Of a stretch of DNA of 43,419 nucleotides, positions 22,453 to 27,853 are shown piece by piece. Below the pieces are notes generated by a model. The model was not told where the DNA came from. It saw only the letters and a list, made by a program, of their open reading frames with translations, and searched no databases. Every line of letters begins with the position of its first letter. The stretch's first letter is position 1. The position numbers were made by a program, and so were the translations under genes. Origin of the DNA: a virus; the IMG/VR virus record IMGVR_UViG_3300030098_002230, positions 1-43,419 of that record; one strand, given 5' to 3'.

Positions 22453-22518
22453 ATGGAACTTTGGGAAATGATAATGGCAGGTGTAGTTACAATATTTATA
22501 TTGTACTTCTATACTTGA
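22453..22518 (+). CDS. 21-residue membrane micro-protein
   Basis: MELWEMIMAGVVTIFILYFY then T: acidic N-terminus and one hydrophobic helix. It begins immediately after the stop of the 23-residue ORF and ends just before the GC-rich direct repeat. With its neighbour it may form a small membrane pair, as in phage superinfection-exclusion peptides; this is speculation. Confidence 0.4.
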   Translation: MELWEMIMAGVVTIFILYFYT

Positions 22519-22519
22519 G

Positions 22520-22542
22520 CCCCACCCACGGGCGGGGATAAA
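22520..22542. repeat. 23-bp GC-rich direct repeat, copy 2
   Basis: Exact copy of 20378-20400. It separates the AT-rich micro-ORF cluster from the GC-richer segment beginning at 22543, so it may mark a recombination boundary or end the mini-operon as a stem (C-rich against G-rich half). No T-run follows on either strand. Confidence 0.75.
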
Positions 22543-22554
22543 GTATCGTGACGC

Positions 22555-22590
22555 TTGACAGCTGGTCCCAGATAATATATGATGGGATCA
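22555..22590 (+). promoter_or_regulatory. Strong promoter with operator-like inverted repeat
   Basis: TTGACA (22555-22560), 17-nt spacer, TATGAT (22578-22583). TGGTCCCA (22563-22570) and TGGGATCA (22583-22590) are inverted repeats with seven of eight pairs, centres 20 bp apart, covering spacer and -10. Two turns of helix between centres fits a dimeric repressor. An ATG lies 6 nt beyond the -10. Confidence 0.65.
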
Positions 22591-22625
22591 TGTTTACAAA
22601 GAAAAATTATGCGCTTTCACAGTAA
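22590..22625 (+). CDS. Possible 11-residue leaderless leader peptide
   Basis: MFTKKNYALSQ and stop, starting exactly where the promoter at 22555 should start transcription. It overlaps the next candidate ORF in another frame. Its only support is the repeated -10-to-ATG spacing seen at other promoters in this genome. Confidence 0.2.
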   Translation: MFTKKNYALSQ

Positions 22626-22758
22626 ACAGATTTGGGACGCTGAGGGGTACATCATAACAAACCCCTCGGACCCGCAAAACTTGAGCCCTGATCTGATTGG
22701 AACGCTTAAAGTAATAAAGAGTCCGGATGCAAGCCAGTCAGATCTGGGGTCAAGTTAA
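22609..22758 (+). CDS. Possible 49-residue protein
   Basis: Begins MRFHSKQIWDAEGYIITNPS and ends SPDASQSDLGSS. It is open across most of a GC-richer segment downstream of a strong promoter. No clear Shine-Dalgarno. Composition looks protein-like (balanced, with a WDAEG turn) but no family is recognised; it could equally be an untranslated leader. Confidence 0.3.
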   Translation: MRFHSKQIWDAEGYIITNPSDPQNLSPDLIGTLKVIKSPDASQSDLGSS

Positions 22759-22809
22759 AATACTAGGTAGCGCGCCGCTTAGAACGGCCGCTTCTTGACC
22801 AAGGAACAT

Positions 22810-22844
22810 GGCGCTCGTCTGGAGGACAAAATCTTCGGAGCGCC
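22810..22844. other. Hairpin before the heptad repeat tract
   Basis: GGCGCTC (22810-22816) pairs with GAGCGCC (22838-22844) around a 21-nt loop. It directly precedes the first CAAG heptad tract and follows a GC-rich stretch (GCGCGCCGCTTAGAACGGCC). It may end transcripts from the 22555 promoter or structure a small RNA from 22590 to about 22845. Confidence 0.4.
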
Positions 22845-22891
22845 AAGCTACAAGCAACAAGCAACAAGTTTGACAAGCGTCAAGCTGTAGG
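22841..22891. repeat. CAAG heptad repeat tract 1
   Basis: Seven-base units ending CAAG: CGCCAAG, CTACAAG, CAACAAG, CAACAAG, then a 9-base TTTGACAAG, CGTCAAG, CTGTAGG. The 9-base unit supplies the -35 TTGACA of the promoter for the next operon. The same repeat family forms a 17-unit tract at 23682-23800. Confidence 0.8.
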
Positions 22892-22898
22892 ATAAAAT
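22870..22898 (+). promoter_or_regulatory. Promoter of the Gp88 operon
   Basis: TTGACA (22870-22875), 17-nt spacer, TAAAAT (22893-22898). Transcription should start near 22905, which excludes the ATG at 22897 and supports the start at 22909. The -35 is embedded in the heptad repeat tract. The terS promoter has the same two hexamers with the same spacing. Confidence 0.7.
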
Positions 22899-22908
22899 GG
22901 GAGACATT

Positions 22909-23055
22909 ATGAAAGATATAAAAAAGAAACTAGTAAAACAAGTGAAGAGATCCCGGCCATCGCTGGCGCAGGAGATCAAAGACATGCCAATGAAGGACTT
23001 CAGAGCGCTGTGGTTCGTAGTACAACAAGGCCTGAAGATTAAGAAAAAATGCTAA
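22909..23055 (+). CDS. 48-residue basic protein upstream of Gp88
   Basis: MKDIKKKLVKQVKRSRPSLA followed by QEIKDMPMKDFRALWFVVQQ and a Lys-rich end. It overlaps the start of the Gp88-like gene (ATGCTAA), so the two are translationally coupled. GGGAG lies upstream of the ATG. An ATG at 22897 is in frame but precedes the expected transcript start. Highly basic N-terminal helix suggests nucleic-acid contact. Confidence 0.6.
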   Translation: MKDIKKKLVKQVKRSRPSLAQEIKDMPMKDFRALWFVVQQGLKIKKKC

Positions 23056-23648
23056 AGAAAGAAGCAAAAGAAATAACCGGAGGGCTGTCAAAGCCTTCCA
23101 AGATGCCCGGACCGGCATATAATTTACCAGCTGCGCGCTGTATTACAGGCGCTAAGCTGGTCAAGATCCCAGGCAGCGTTTGCGCTGGCTGTTATGCATT
23201 GAAGGGCCGGTATAGGTTTGGCAATGTTCAAGCAGCGCTGGCCCGGAGGCTCGAGTCATTGGGCCATCCTAAATGGGTCGACGCCATGGTGGTGTTAATC
23301 ACCGGAGAAAAATTTTTTAGATGGCATGATTCAGGAGATATACAGAGCCCGGAGCATTTAAAAGCAATATTTGAAGTATGTAAACGAACGCCGGCAACCA
23401 AACACTGGATGCCAACCCGGGAAGCACGGTTCCTGAAGCTCATGGACCCGGACATAATACCAACAAATTTAATTATTAGAATGAGCTCACATATGATTGA
23501 TCAACAGCCGGTGAAATTCTGGCCGTGGACGTCGACCGTGTCAACGAAGAGCAAGACCTGCCCGGCCATGGATCAAGGCAACAGCTGCAAGGACTGCAGA
23601 GCATGCTGGGACCGGAAAATAACCAATGTCACATACCCGAAACACTAA
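23049..23648 (+). CDS. Gp88-family cysteine-rich protein
   Basis: 199 residues, of the phage Gene-product-88 type. C31, C45 and C48 sit in ARCITGAKL...SVCAGCYALKG; C171, C180, C183 and C186 form a second cluster in KTCPAMDQGNSCKDCRACW. Between them are RWHDSGDI (91-98) and PTREARFL. The cysteine spacing suggests a metal or iron-sulfur site; the family is common in phages but its activity is not settled to my knowledge. Base composition is clearly GC-richer than the flanking genes, suggesting transfer. It follows its own promoter and a coupled 48-residue ORF. Confidence 0.75.
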   Translation: MLKKEAKEITGGLSKPSKMPGPAYNLPAARCITGAKLVKIPGSVCAGCYALKGRYRFGNVQAALARRLESLGHPKWVDAMVVLITGEKFFRWHDSGDIQSPEHLKAIFEVCKRTPATKHWMPTREARFLKLMDPDIIPTNLIIRMSSHMIDQQPVKFWPWTSTVSTKSKTCPAMDQGNSCKDCRACWDRKITNVTYPKH

Positions 23649-23681
23649 GCCGGAAGATCTACACGCAGAAAATACTGCAAG

Positions 23682-23800
23682 ATTCAAGGATCAAGCTACA
23701 AGCATCAAGCCTCAGGCTCCAAGGGCCAAGCTACAAGCTCCAAGCAGCAAGCTTTCAAGCCCCAAGCGCAAGGTTCAAGCTCCAAGCCACAAGCTTCAAG
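23682..23800. repeat. CAAG heptad repeat tract 2
   Basis: Seventeen units in a row, fifteen of exactly 7 bp and consensus near CTYCAAG: ATTCAAG, GATCAAG, CTACAAG, CATCAAG, CCTCAGG, CTCCAAG, GGCCAAG, CTACAAG, CTCCAAG, CAGCAAG, then one 8-base, CCCCAAG, one 6-base, GTTCAAG, CTCCAAG, CCACAAG, CTTCAAG. The last base pairs are fixed while the first three vary. It fills the space between gp88 and the nuclease gene and is read into the nuclease C-terminus. Confidence 0.9.
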
Positions 23801-24100
23801 CTCCTTTATCCGGGAACCACGGTACAAGTACCAGCCAATAAGTTTTGAGGACCTTTGACCAAGGGCCTCAACTAAGATAAATGTATTCTTCGGATGCGTC
23901 ACATGAAACGCAATTTGATGTGGGGAAAATTTAATTTTTTTACCTTTGGTAACTTTTAACTCAACAGTAAAAAAGTTGCCAGAATTGTTGTAGCCCAAGC
24001 AGTCAGGAGTGCCAAGAGAGCTAAGATTTTCAAGCCTAGTCCACTTAATTCCTGGTGTATTTTTTTTAAGTTTAAGATATAATTTTCGCTCTGGAGCCAT
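23705..24100 (-). CDS. VRR-NUC-like nuclease with repeat-derived tail
   Basis: 131 residues. Residues 30-65 carry the PD-(D/E)XK core of VRR-NUC/Holliday-resolvase-like nucleases: GTPD (D33), VELKVTKGK (E47, K49) and SPHQIAFH (Q62). The domain ends near residue 97. Residues ~99-131 (ELEACGLELEPCAWG...) are encoded by the heptad DNA repeat, giving a Leu/Glu/Cys/Ala heptapeptide-like pattern unlike any nuclease tail. It probably acts on branched DNA in recombination or packaging. The stop codon lies within the repeat. Confidence 0.7.
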   Translation of the reverse strand: MAPERKLYLKLKKNTPGIKWTRLENLSSLGTPDCLGYNNSGNFFTVELKVTKGKKIKFSPHQIAFHVTHPKNTFILVEALGQRSSKLIGWYLYRGSRIKELEACGLELEPCAWGLKACCLELVAWPLEPEA

Positions 24101-24122
24101 ATTTTTTTAAGGTAAATCATAG

Positions 24123-24368
24123 CTACAACTCAAAGCCAGATTCTTTATCTGTCGGTGCTTTAATCATCTTTAATCCTTGAGGTTTAAATACTATTCTCAT
24201 CGAGTTCGCACCAATAATTGTACTCTCTTGTACTTCTATTTTCTTTAATTCTTCTAAATGATTTCCTACATGCATGAAGACAGAGGCATCACCCAGCTCT
24301 CCCTTTGTGCCTTTGCCCTTGTTGTCCATGAATTCTTGTAAGAATCCCATTAACTCTCTTAATCTCAT
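24123..24368 (-). CDS. Small hypothetical protein
   Basis: 81 residues, MRLRELMGFLQEFMDNKGKG..., then a mixed alpha/beta region (SVFMHVGNHLEELKKIEVQESTII). Its ATG overlaps the stop of the upstream coiled-coil gene. Middle gene of the three-gene leftward operon from the 24868 promoter. No family recognised. Confidence 0.55.
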   Translation of the reverse strand: MRLRELMGFLQEFMDNKGKGTKGELGDASVFMHVGNHLEELKKIEVQESTIIGANSMRIVFKPQGLKMIKAPTDKESGFEL

Positions 24369-24832
24369 TTACCAAACTCTCCTTTATTTTTAACATTAGT
24401 TAAGTCATCTATATGTTGAGCCAACTTCTTATTATCTTTTTTCAGTTCAGAAACCTGCTTCTCCAACGTATTGGCTTTCGTTGTTTGAAACTTAAGTTCA
24501 ACCATTTGTTCTCCAACCTGAGCTTGATGGGCTTTACTAATCTTCTCTAGCTCCTTAACTCTAGCGGCATATTTATATCCAGCTTTGAGATAATCTTGCA
24601 CGAGTGATCTTGTCCCTTTCAAGAGAGAATCCTTCTCTACTAATTGACTCTTGAGATCTATGTTGTCTTTCTTATATTTATCTATGACTTTAGTTAAATC
24701 TAATTCACCTCTATCATCATGGTGTTTTAAATCATGCGCAAAAGGACCAGCATCAAAGCTAGGAACGTCTGAGGTTTTTAGCTTTTCTATTTGTTTTTCA
24801 AAGTCTATCGAATCTTTCTTAGTCGTAGTCAT
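24365..24832 (-). CDS. Coiled-coil protein
   Basis: 155 residues from the ATG at 24832. The frame extends to a TTG at 24841, but the -10 box ends at 24840, so the ATG 7 nt beyond it is the better start. From residue ~45 on it is one long coiled coil (KYKKDNIDLKSQLVEKDSLL, KANTLEKQVSELKKDNKKLAQHI). It shares a divergent control region with terS and could be a packaging or assembly accessory protein. Confidence 0.55.
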   Translation of the reverse strand: MTTTKKDSIDFEKQIEKLKTSDVPSFDAGPFAHDLKHHDDRGELDLTKVIDKYKKDNIDLKSQLVEKDSLLKGTRSLVQDYLKAGYKYAARVKELEKISKAHQAQVGEQMVELKFQTTKANTLEKQVSELKKDNKKLAQHIDDLTNVKNKGEFGK

Positions 24833-24834
24833 AG

Positions 24835-24868
24835 TTGACAATATAGGACACTTACCTTAAAATGTCAA
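24835..24868. promoter_or_regulatory. Fully overlapped divergent promoters (terS / coiled-coil operon)
   Basis: Plus strand: TTGACA (24835-24840), 17 nt, TAAAAT (24858-24863). Minus strand: TTGACA (24868-24863), 17 nt, TATATT (24845-24840). Each -35 directly abuts or shares a base with the other's -10, so polymerase can occupy only one at a time. Both -10 boxes lie 7 nt before an ATG (24871 plus, 24832 minus), implying leaderless transcripts on both sides. Confidence 0.75.
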
Positions 24869-24870
24869 AT

Positions 24871-25404
24871 ATGGGAGTACCAAAAAGATTAACTGAAATG
24901 CAACAAAGATTTGCTGAATTCTTAGTGTATGGAGGCCCTGAAGGCCCAGTCACTAAGACGGAGGCAGCTATACTTGCAGGATACTCAAAATTAAGAGCAC
25001 CGCAAGAAGGATCAGAGCTAACCAACCCAAGACAAAGCCCATTAGTGGTAGAGTATATCGGTAAATTAAAACAAGATAGAATTGCTAAGCATGATGTTAC
25101 CTATGAAGGACATTTAGCTGAGCTAGATAGAATTAAGAATGCAGCTTTAAAGAAAGGGTCTTTCTCTTCTGCCGTAAATGCTGAAGTAAGTCGTGGCAAG
25201 ACAGCAGGACTATACATAGACAGAAAAATAATAAAGCATGGGAGATTAGAAGACATGTCAGAAGAGCAATTAGAAGCCAAGATGAAAAAGATTTTAGATG
25301 ATTACGGCGCATTATTAAAAGATGTTACTCCTGAATCTAAGGAGATTGAAGAAAAGAAAGATCAATCAAAAACTTCTGAAGCCGACGGGAAATCCTTAGA
25401 ATAA
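24871..25404 (+). CDS. terS: Terminase small subunit
   Basis: 177 residues from the ATG at 24871 (MGVPKRLTEMQQRFAEFLVYGG). A frame ATG at 24862 lies inside the -10 and so is unlikely with this promoter. TEAAILAGYS is the helix-turn-helix core of small terminases; the central helices (YEGHLAELDRIKNAALKKGSFSSAVNAEVSRGKTAGLYID) are the oligomerisation region and match the Terminase_2 type. The C-terminus is charged (SKEIEEKKDQSKTSEADGKS), as expected for contact with TerL. It binds the packaging site and recruits TerL, whose gene is 4.6 kb away on the opposite strand. Confidence 0.85.
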   Translation: MGVPKRLTEMQQRFAEFLVYGGPEGPVTKTEAAILAGYSKLRAPQEGSELTNPRQSPLVVEYIGKLKQDRIAKHDVTYEGHLAELDRIKNAALKKGSFSSAVNAEVSRGKTAGLYIDRKIIKHGRLEDMSEEQLEAKMKKILDDYGALLKDVTPESKEIEEKKDQSKTSEADGKSLE

Positions 25405-25505
25405 CCCTCTTGCATATCAATATAGTCTTTAATACTAGCTATTTCGTTTTCTAGCTTTTCTATTTTTTCTTCTAGCTCTTTTATTTTTTCTTTGTCTTCT
25501 GTCAT
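25362..25505 (-). CDS. 47-residue leucine-zipper-like protein
   Basis: MTEDKEKIKELEEKIEKLEN then EIASIKDYIDMQEG: an a/d heptad pattern of about 30 residues. The ATG overlaps the stop of the 95-residue gene (ATGA), which decides the start. It runs 43 nt into the 3' end of terS on the other strand. Possibly an oligomerisation partner; function unknown. Confidence 0.55.
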   Translation of the reverse strand: MTEDKEKIKELEEKIEKLENEIASIKDYIDMQEGYSKDFPSASEVFD

Positions 25506-25789
25506 TGTAATATTTTTTCCATCTTAAGAACACAACCCATGGGGAATATGTTTCTGTCACTAAATACTTCATCCTTAGTGTCATAAGAACTAAATGTATA
25601 TAAATATTTTTTAGTCTTCTTGTATACATAGGCCTGCGTTATCATCTCACTCACTTCAAATTTGTCAAACTCTTCTACCGTAGCATGTGCTGAATCCCCG
25701 GTAATATCTTCCCACCTTATCATATAGAAGTAATATTTCTTCTTATTAATAGTAGCATATTTATATTTAGATTTCTTGGCTCGTCTCAT
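25502..25789 (-). CDS. Small hypothetical protein
   Basis: 95 residues, Lys/Tyr-rich N-terminus (KSKYKYATINKKKYYFYMIRWEDI) then beta-rich (AYVYKKTKKYLYTFSSYDTKD). No Shine-Dalgarno, but its ATG overlaps the stop of the doubtful 83-residue ORF upstream. No family recognised. Confidence 0.5.
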   Translation of the reverse strand: MRRAKKSKYKYATINKKKYYFYMIRWEDITGDSAHATVEEFDKFEVSEMITQAYVYKKTKKYLYTFSSYDTKDEVFSDRNIFPMGCVLKMEKILQ

Positions 25790-26037
25790 ATAGTACCAAA
25801 TATCACAAAAAAGGTTTTTCCAAAACCATTTACGCGCGCACGACCGATTAACTCTACGTCTTTATTGACTTTTTTGACTATTGGACATTTTAGACATTTT
25901 ACAAATTTGTAAAATGTCAACACTTTAGCTAGTAATACCAACACTAATAGCTCAATTTGACACTTTACATTTAATATACGAATTTTTTTTTCAAAAATTT
26001 TTTTTATGAGTTTAAGTACTATATGTAAAATGTCCAT
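25786..26037 (-). CDS. Doubtful 83-residue ORF across the palindrome region
   Basis: The best start is the ATG at 26037 with AGGA 8 nt upstream (an ATG at 26043 is also in frame). The product is hydrophobic and Lys-rich (MDILHIVLKLIKKIFEKKIR) and repeats itself because the DNA contains repeated GACATTTTACA sites. Its stop overlaps the ATG of the next gene, which favours translation; its low complexity argues against. Treat as uncertain. Confidence 0.35.
   Translation of the reverse strand: MDILHIVLKLIKKIFEKKIRILNVKCQIELLVLVLLAKVLTFYKFVKCLKCPIVKKVNKDVELIGRARVNGFGKTFFVIFGTI
25884..26034. repeat. TGTAAAATGTC site array with a 26-bp perfect palindrome
   Basis: Sites: GACATTTTA 25884-25892, GACATTTTACA 25893-25903, TGTAAAATGTC 25908-25918, GACACTTTACA 25959-25969 (one mismatch), TGTAAAATGTC 26024-26034. 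Sites two and three form a perfect 26-bp palindrome (25893-25918). An A/T-only stretch with an 8-T and a 9-T run lies at about 25980-26005. Iterated sites beside a melting region resemble a replication origin or a cooperative operator. Confidence 0.7.
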
Positions 26038-26061
26038 TGCCATATTCCTGCCACATTCTTG

Positions 26062-26799
26062 TCACTTTTGCGCCATTTTCTCGAATTCTTCCAGTAATTC
26101 TGCCTGATTTACGTCAGCTTGTTCCTTCGGATCGTGTTTTATTTCGTAATATTGGTTTACTCTAGCCAAGAACTTGTGCTTCCACTGCCTTAATTCACCA
26201 TCCTGGAGCTTAAACTCCTGGAAGTATAGATCTGGCGTACATATCATAATAACCGCCTGCCTGATGTTGCTTTTATGAACATAGTCATGGGCCATAGCGT
26301 AGCCGGCCACTTGTAGCTTATAGTCTGTAATCCACTCTTCTCTCTTGGGCCTGTTAGATTGCTTGAAGTCTACAATAGTCTCCATGTCATTGTGCCTACA
26401 AACTAGGTCTGTGGCACCGGCGTAGAGACCTGGGTAGTATACTGTGACCTCTGACCCGAAATACTCTGAAACAGGCGCTAGACCTATCTCTATGACCTTC
26501 TCAGACATACGTTTTGCCTCACGTCCCAATGTAGTTAAATCCTCATACCCTCGTTCCAGGATATAAGACTCTAGGAACTTGTGCATCACCGTACCTCTGG
26601 CACTCGATTGATTCTTTATGATTTCTGCGTTCTTTTCTCCAACTTTAGCTTTCCATTTATGTAAGAAAGTCTTGTCCTTGGTTTTATCTAATATGGATGT
26701 GACTGATGGTAATTGATAGCCCGCTACATCATAGATCCGTGTTCCATGGTCCATGATCCGCGAACCCCGGACATAGCTGTATTTCTTATTATGCTTCAT
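26062..26799 (-). CDS. PD-(D/E)XK exonuclease (Cas4/RecB-like)
   Basis: 245 residues. Motifs in order: SSARGTVMHKFLE (H73), GATDLVCRH (D131), ETIVDFKQSNR (D144, K146) and DYKLQVAGYAMAH (Q163), which are the H, D, D-x-K and Q of the RecB/Cas4 nuclease family. It probably resects DNA ends during replication-linked recombination or degrades host DNA. The N-terminal codons for RGSRIMDHGTRIYD (residues 11-24) consist of five RTCCRTG heptad DNA repeats, making this region possibly an insertion relative to relatives. Confidence 0.75.
   Translation of the reverse strand: MKHNKKYSYVRGSRIMDHGTRIYDVAGYQLPSVTSILDKTKDKTFLHKWKAKVGEKNAEIIKNQSSARGTVMHKFLESYILERGYEDLTTLGREAKRMSEKVIEIGLAPVSEYFGSEVTVYYPGLYAGATDLVCRHNDMETIVDFKQSNRPKREEWITDYKLQVAGYAMAHDYVHKSNIRQAVIMICTPDLYFQEFKLQDGELRQWKHKFLARVNQYYEIKHDPKEQADVNQAELLEEFEKMAQK
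26735..26769 (+). repeat. RTCCRTG heptad repeat, five units (longest copy)
   Basis: Reads on the plus strand ATCCGTG, TTCCATG, GTCCATG, ATCCGCG, AACCCCG, perfectly in 7-bp register. It lies within the start of the nuclease gene. Other copies with 2-4 units: 8633-8653, 19477-19490, 30096-30123, 34187-34207, 34670-34690, 41945-41965, all in the same plus-strand orientation. Confidence 0.8.
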
Positions 26800-26803
26800 G
26801 CAC

Positions 26804-26872
26804 GGTGTACTCCAGATCGAAAAAATGAATGAGGATACCCCGATGACCTGAAGTACTTAGCGCCCGTGCGAC
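26804..26872. other. Structured gap between oxygenase and nuclease genes
   Basis: The 108-nt gap 26800-26907 has no ORF. GCACGG near its left end pairs with CCGTGC near 26870, and GTACT with AGTAC inside, giving a nested long-range stem. A GGGGTCCCC palindrome lies to the right, just before the oxygenase stop. No TTGACA-type promoter is seen. Confidence 0.35.
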
Positions 26873-26907
26873 ACCAACAAATGGAATGGGGTCCCCAACT
26901 TATAATT

Positions 26908-27564
26908 CTATTCTTTACCAGCATAATAATTCATTCTAGAGTCCGCATCAATTAAGAGATTACCTGATACCGATACTCGTTCTACATTAGACTTAAACGG
27001 AAAGACCCAATGACGTAGATGAGCTGGAAAAATATACATATCCCCCGTCTTAGGAAACTGATGAACCGTACTAATACACTGACGTCCACCCTCCCCGTAG
27101 GTCCAACTAATTCCACCAGGACCTTGTAGGGTCCCTTTAAATTCTTTATTTTCTTTTTCTAATTCTTTAGGTACATGAGGGAAGATAACAAAACTTAAGT
27201 CCGCACTATGATCGTGAGGAGGATTAAAATCTCCAGCCTTCATATAATTAATCCAAAGAGATGTTAAACTAAAATTAGGTTTGAGCGATCCACCACCTCT
27301 CCATTTATTATAACCTTGGCTATACGCATCAAAGTAAAACACCATCCACTTCACGTACTGTTGAGGATCTTCTAATTTATACTCTTCTTTAAGATGACCG
27401 GCTAGTTTATCCACCATACTATTATTAGGATTAAGCCTAGACTTCGCTCCACCATCAATTAAAGATTGACACTCCTCCGGAGTGATCGTGGTATACATTA
27501 GAAACGGTCCCCAATTAAAATAACTAAAGGTTACGTTTTTCTTTTCTGTTTTCTTTTTTCCCAT
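26908..27564 (-). CDS. 2-oxoglutarate/Fe(II) oxygenase-like protein
   Basis: 218 residues. The double-stranded beta-helix signature is visible: LWINYMKAGDFNPPHDHSAD (iron ligands H117 or H119 and D122), GDMYIFPAHLRHWVFPF (distal His 182 or 185) and ERVSVSGNLLID with R196 to hold 2-oxoglutarate. Order and spacing match the phage 2OG-Fe(II) oxygenases with an NPPHxH motif. The substrate could be protein, nucleic acid or a small metabolite; nothing in the window decides. It overlaps a 47-residue membrane protein gene by 34 nt. Confidence 0.75.
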   Translation of the reverse strand: MGKKKTEKKNVTFSYFNWGPFLMYTTITPEECQSLIDGGAKSRLNPNNSMVDKLAGHLKEEYKLEDPQQYVKWMVFYFDAYSQGYNKWRGGGSLKPNFSLTSLWINYMKAGDFNPPHDHSADLSFVIFPHVPKELEKENKEFKGTLQGPGGISWTYGEGGRQCISTVHQFPKTGDMYIFPAHLRHWVFPFKSNVERVSVSGNLLIDADSRMNYYAGKE

Positions 27565-27674
27565 AATCTTTCAAAAAAATCTATTACCGTATCGCATACA
27601 TACATAACACCTAACCAGAACATAGTCCAGATCGCAATGAGTCCAAGTCCAATGGCTGTGATTAAGTTTCTCAT
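27531..27674 (-). CDS. 47-residue one-TM protein
   Basis: MRNLITAIGLGLIAIWTMFW LGVMYVCDTVIDFFERLW and a Lys/Arg-rich tail: one or two hydrophobic segments then a basic cytoplasmic end. GAAGGA precedes the ATG at 8 nt, and the ATG overlaps the upstream TAA (TAATG). Its end overlaps the oxygenase start. Small holin-like or membrane-interference role possible. Confidence 0.55.
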   Translation of the reverse strand: MRNLITAIGLGLIAIWTMFWLGVMYVCDTVIDFFERLWEKRKQKRKT

Positions 27675-27853
27675 TAAATAATTCCTTCTTTTCTAAGTTT
27701 ATCTACTTTTTCATTTTTCTTTTCTAAATATTCTATTCTGTGGTTTAAACCATCGATTGTTGTGTACATCCAACCACAATCTCTTGGTTTGATTTGTTTT
27801 TGAAACCACTTAATCGTGAGTCTTAATGCTGCTATTTGTTTTTTATTTGTCAT
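27674..27853 (-). CDS. 59-residue coiled-coil protein
   Basis: MTNKKQIAALRLTIKWFQKQ, then IKPRDCGWMYTTIDGLNHRI, then a charged coiled coil (EYLEKKNEKVDKLRKEG). Strong GGAG upstream; stop overlaps the next ATG. It lies between a lipoprotein and a membrane protein in a chain of overlapping micro-genes. Function unknown. Confidence 0.6.
   Translation of the reverse strand: MTNKKQIAALRLTIKWFQKQIKPRDCGWMYTTIDGLNHRIEYLEKKNEKVDKLRKEGII

Noticed and set aside
23682-23800. CRISPR array
   Set aside because: Units are 7 bp and contiguous, with no spacers; no cas genes in the window. The Cas4-like nuclease is a stand-alone phage exonuclease type.
23525-23848. 107-codon plus-strand ORF after gp88
   Set aside because: It overlaps gp88 in another frame and the rest is merely the CAAG heptad tract read as Leu/Gln/Ser repeats; no ribosome site.
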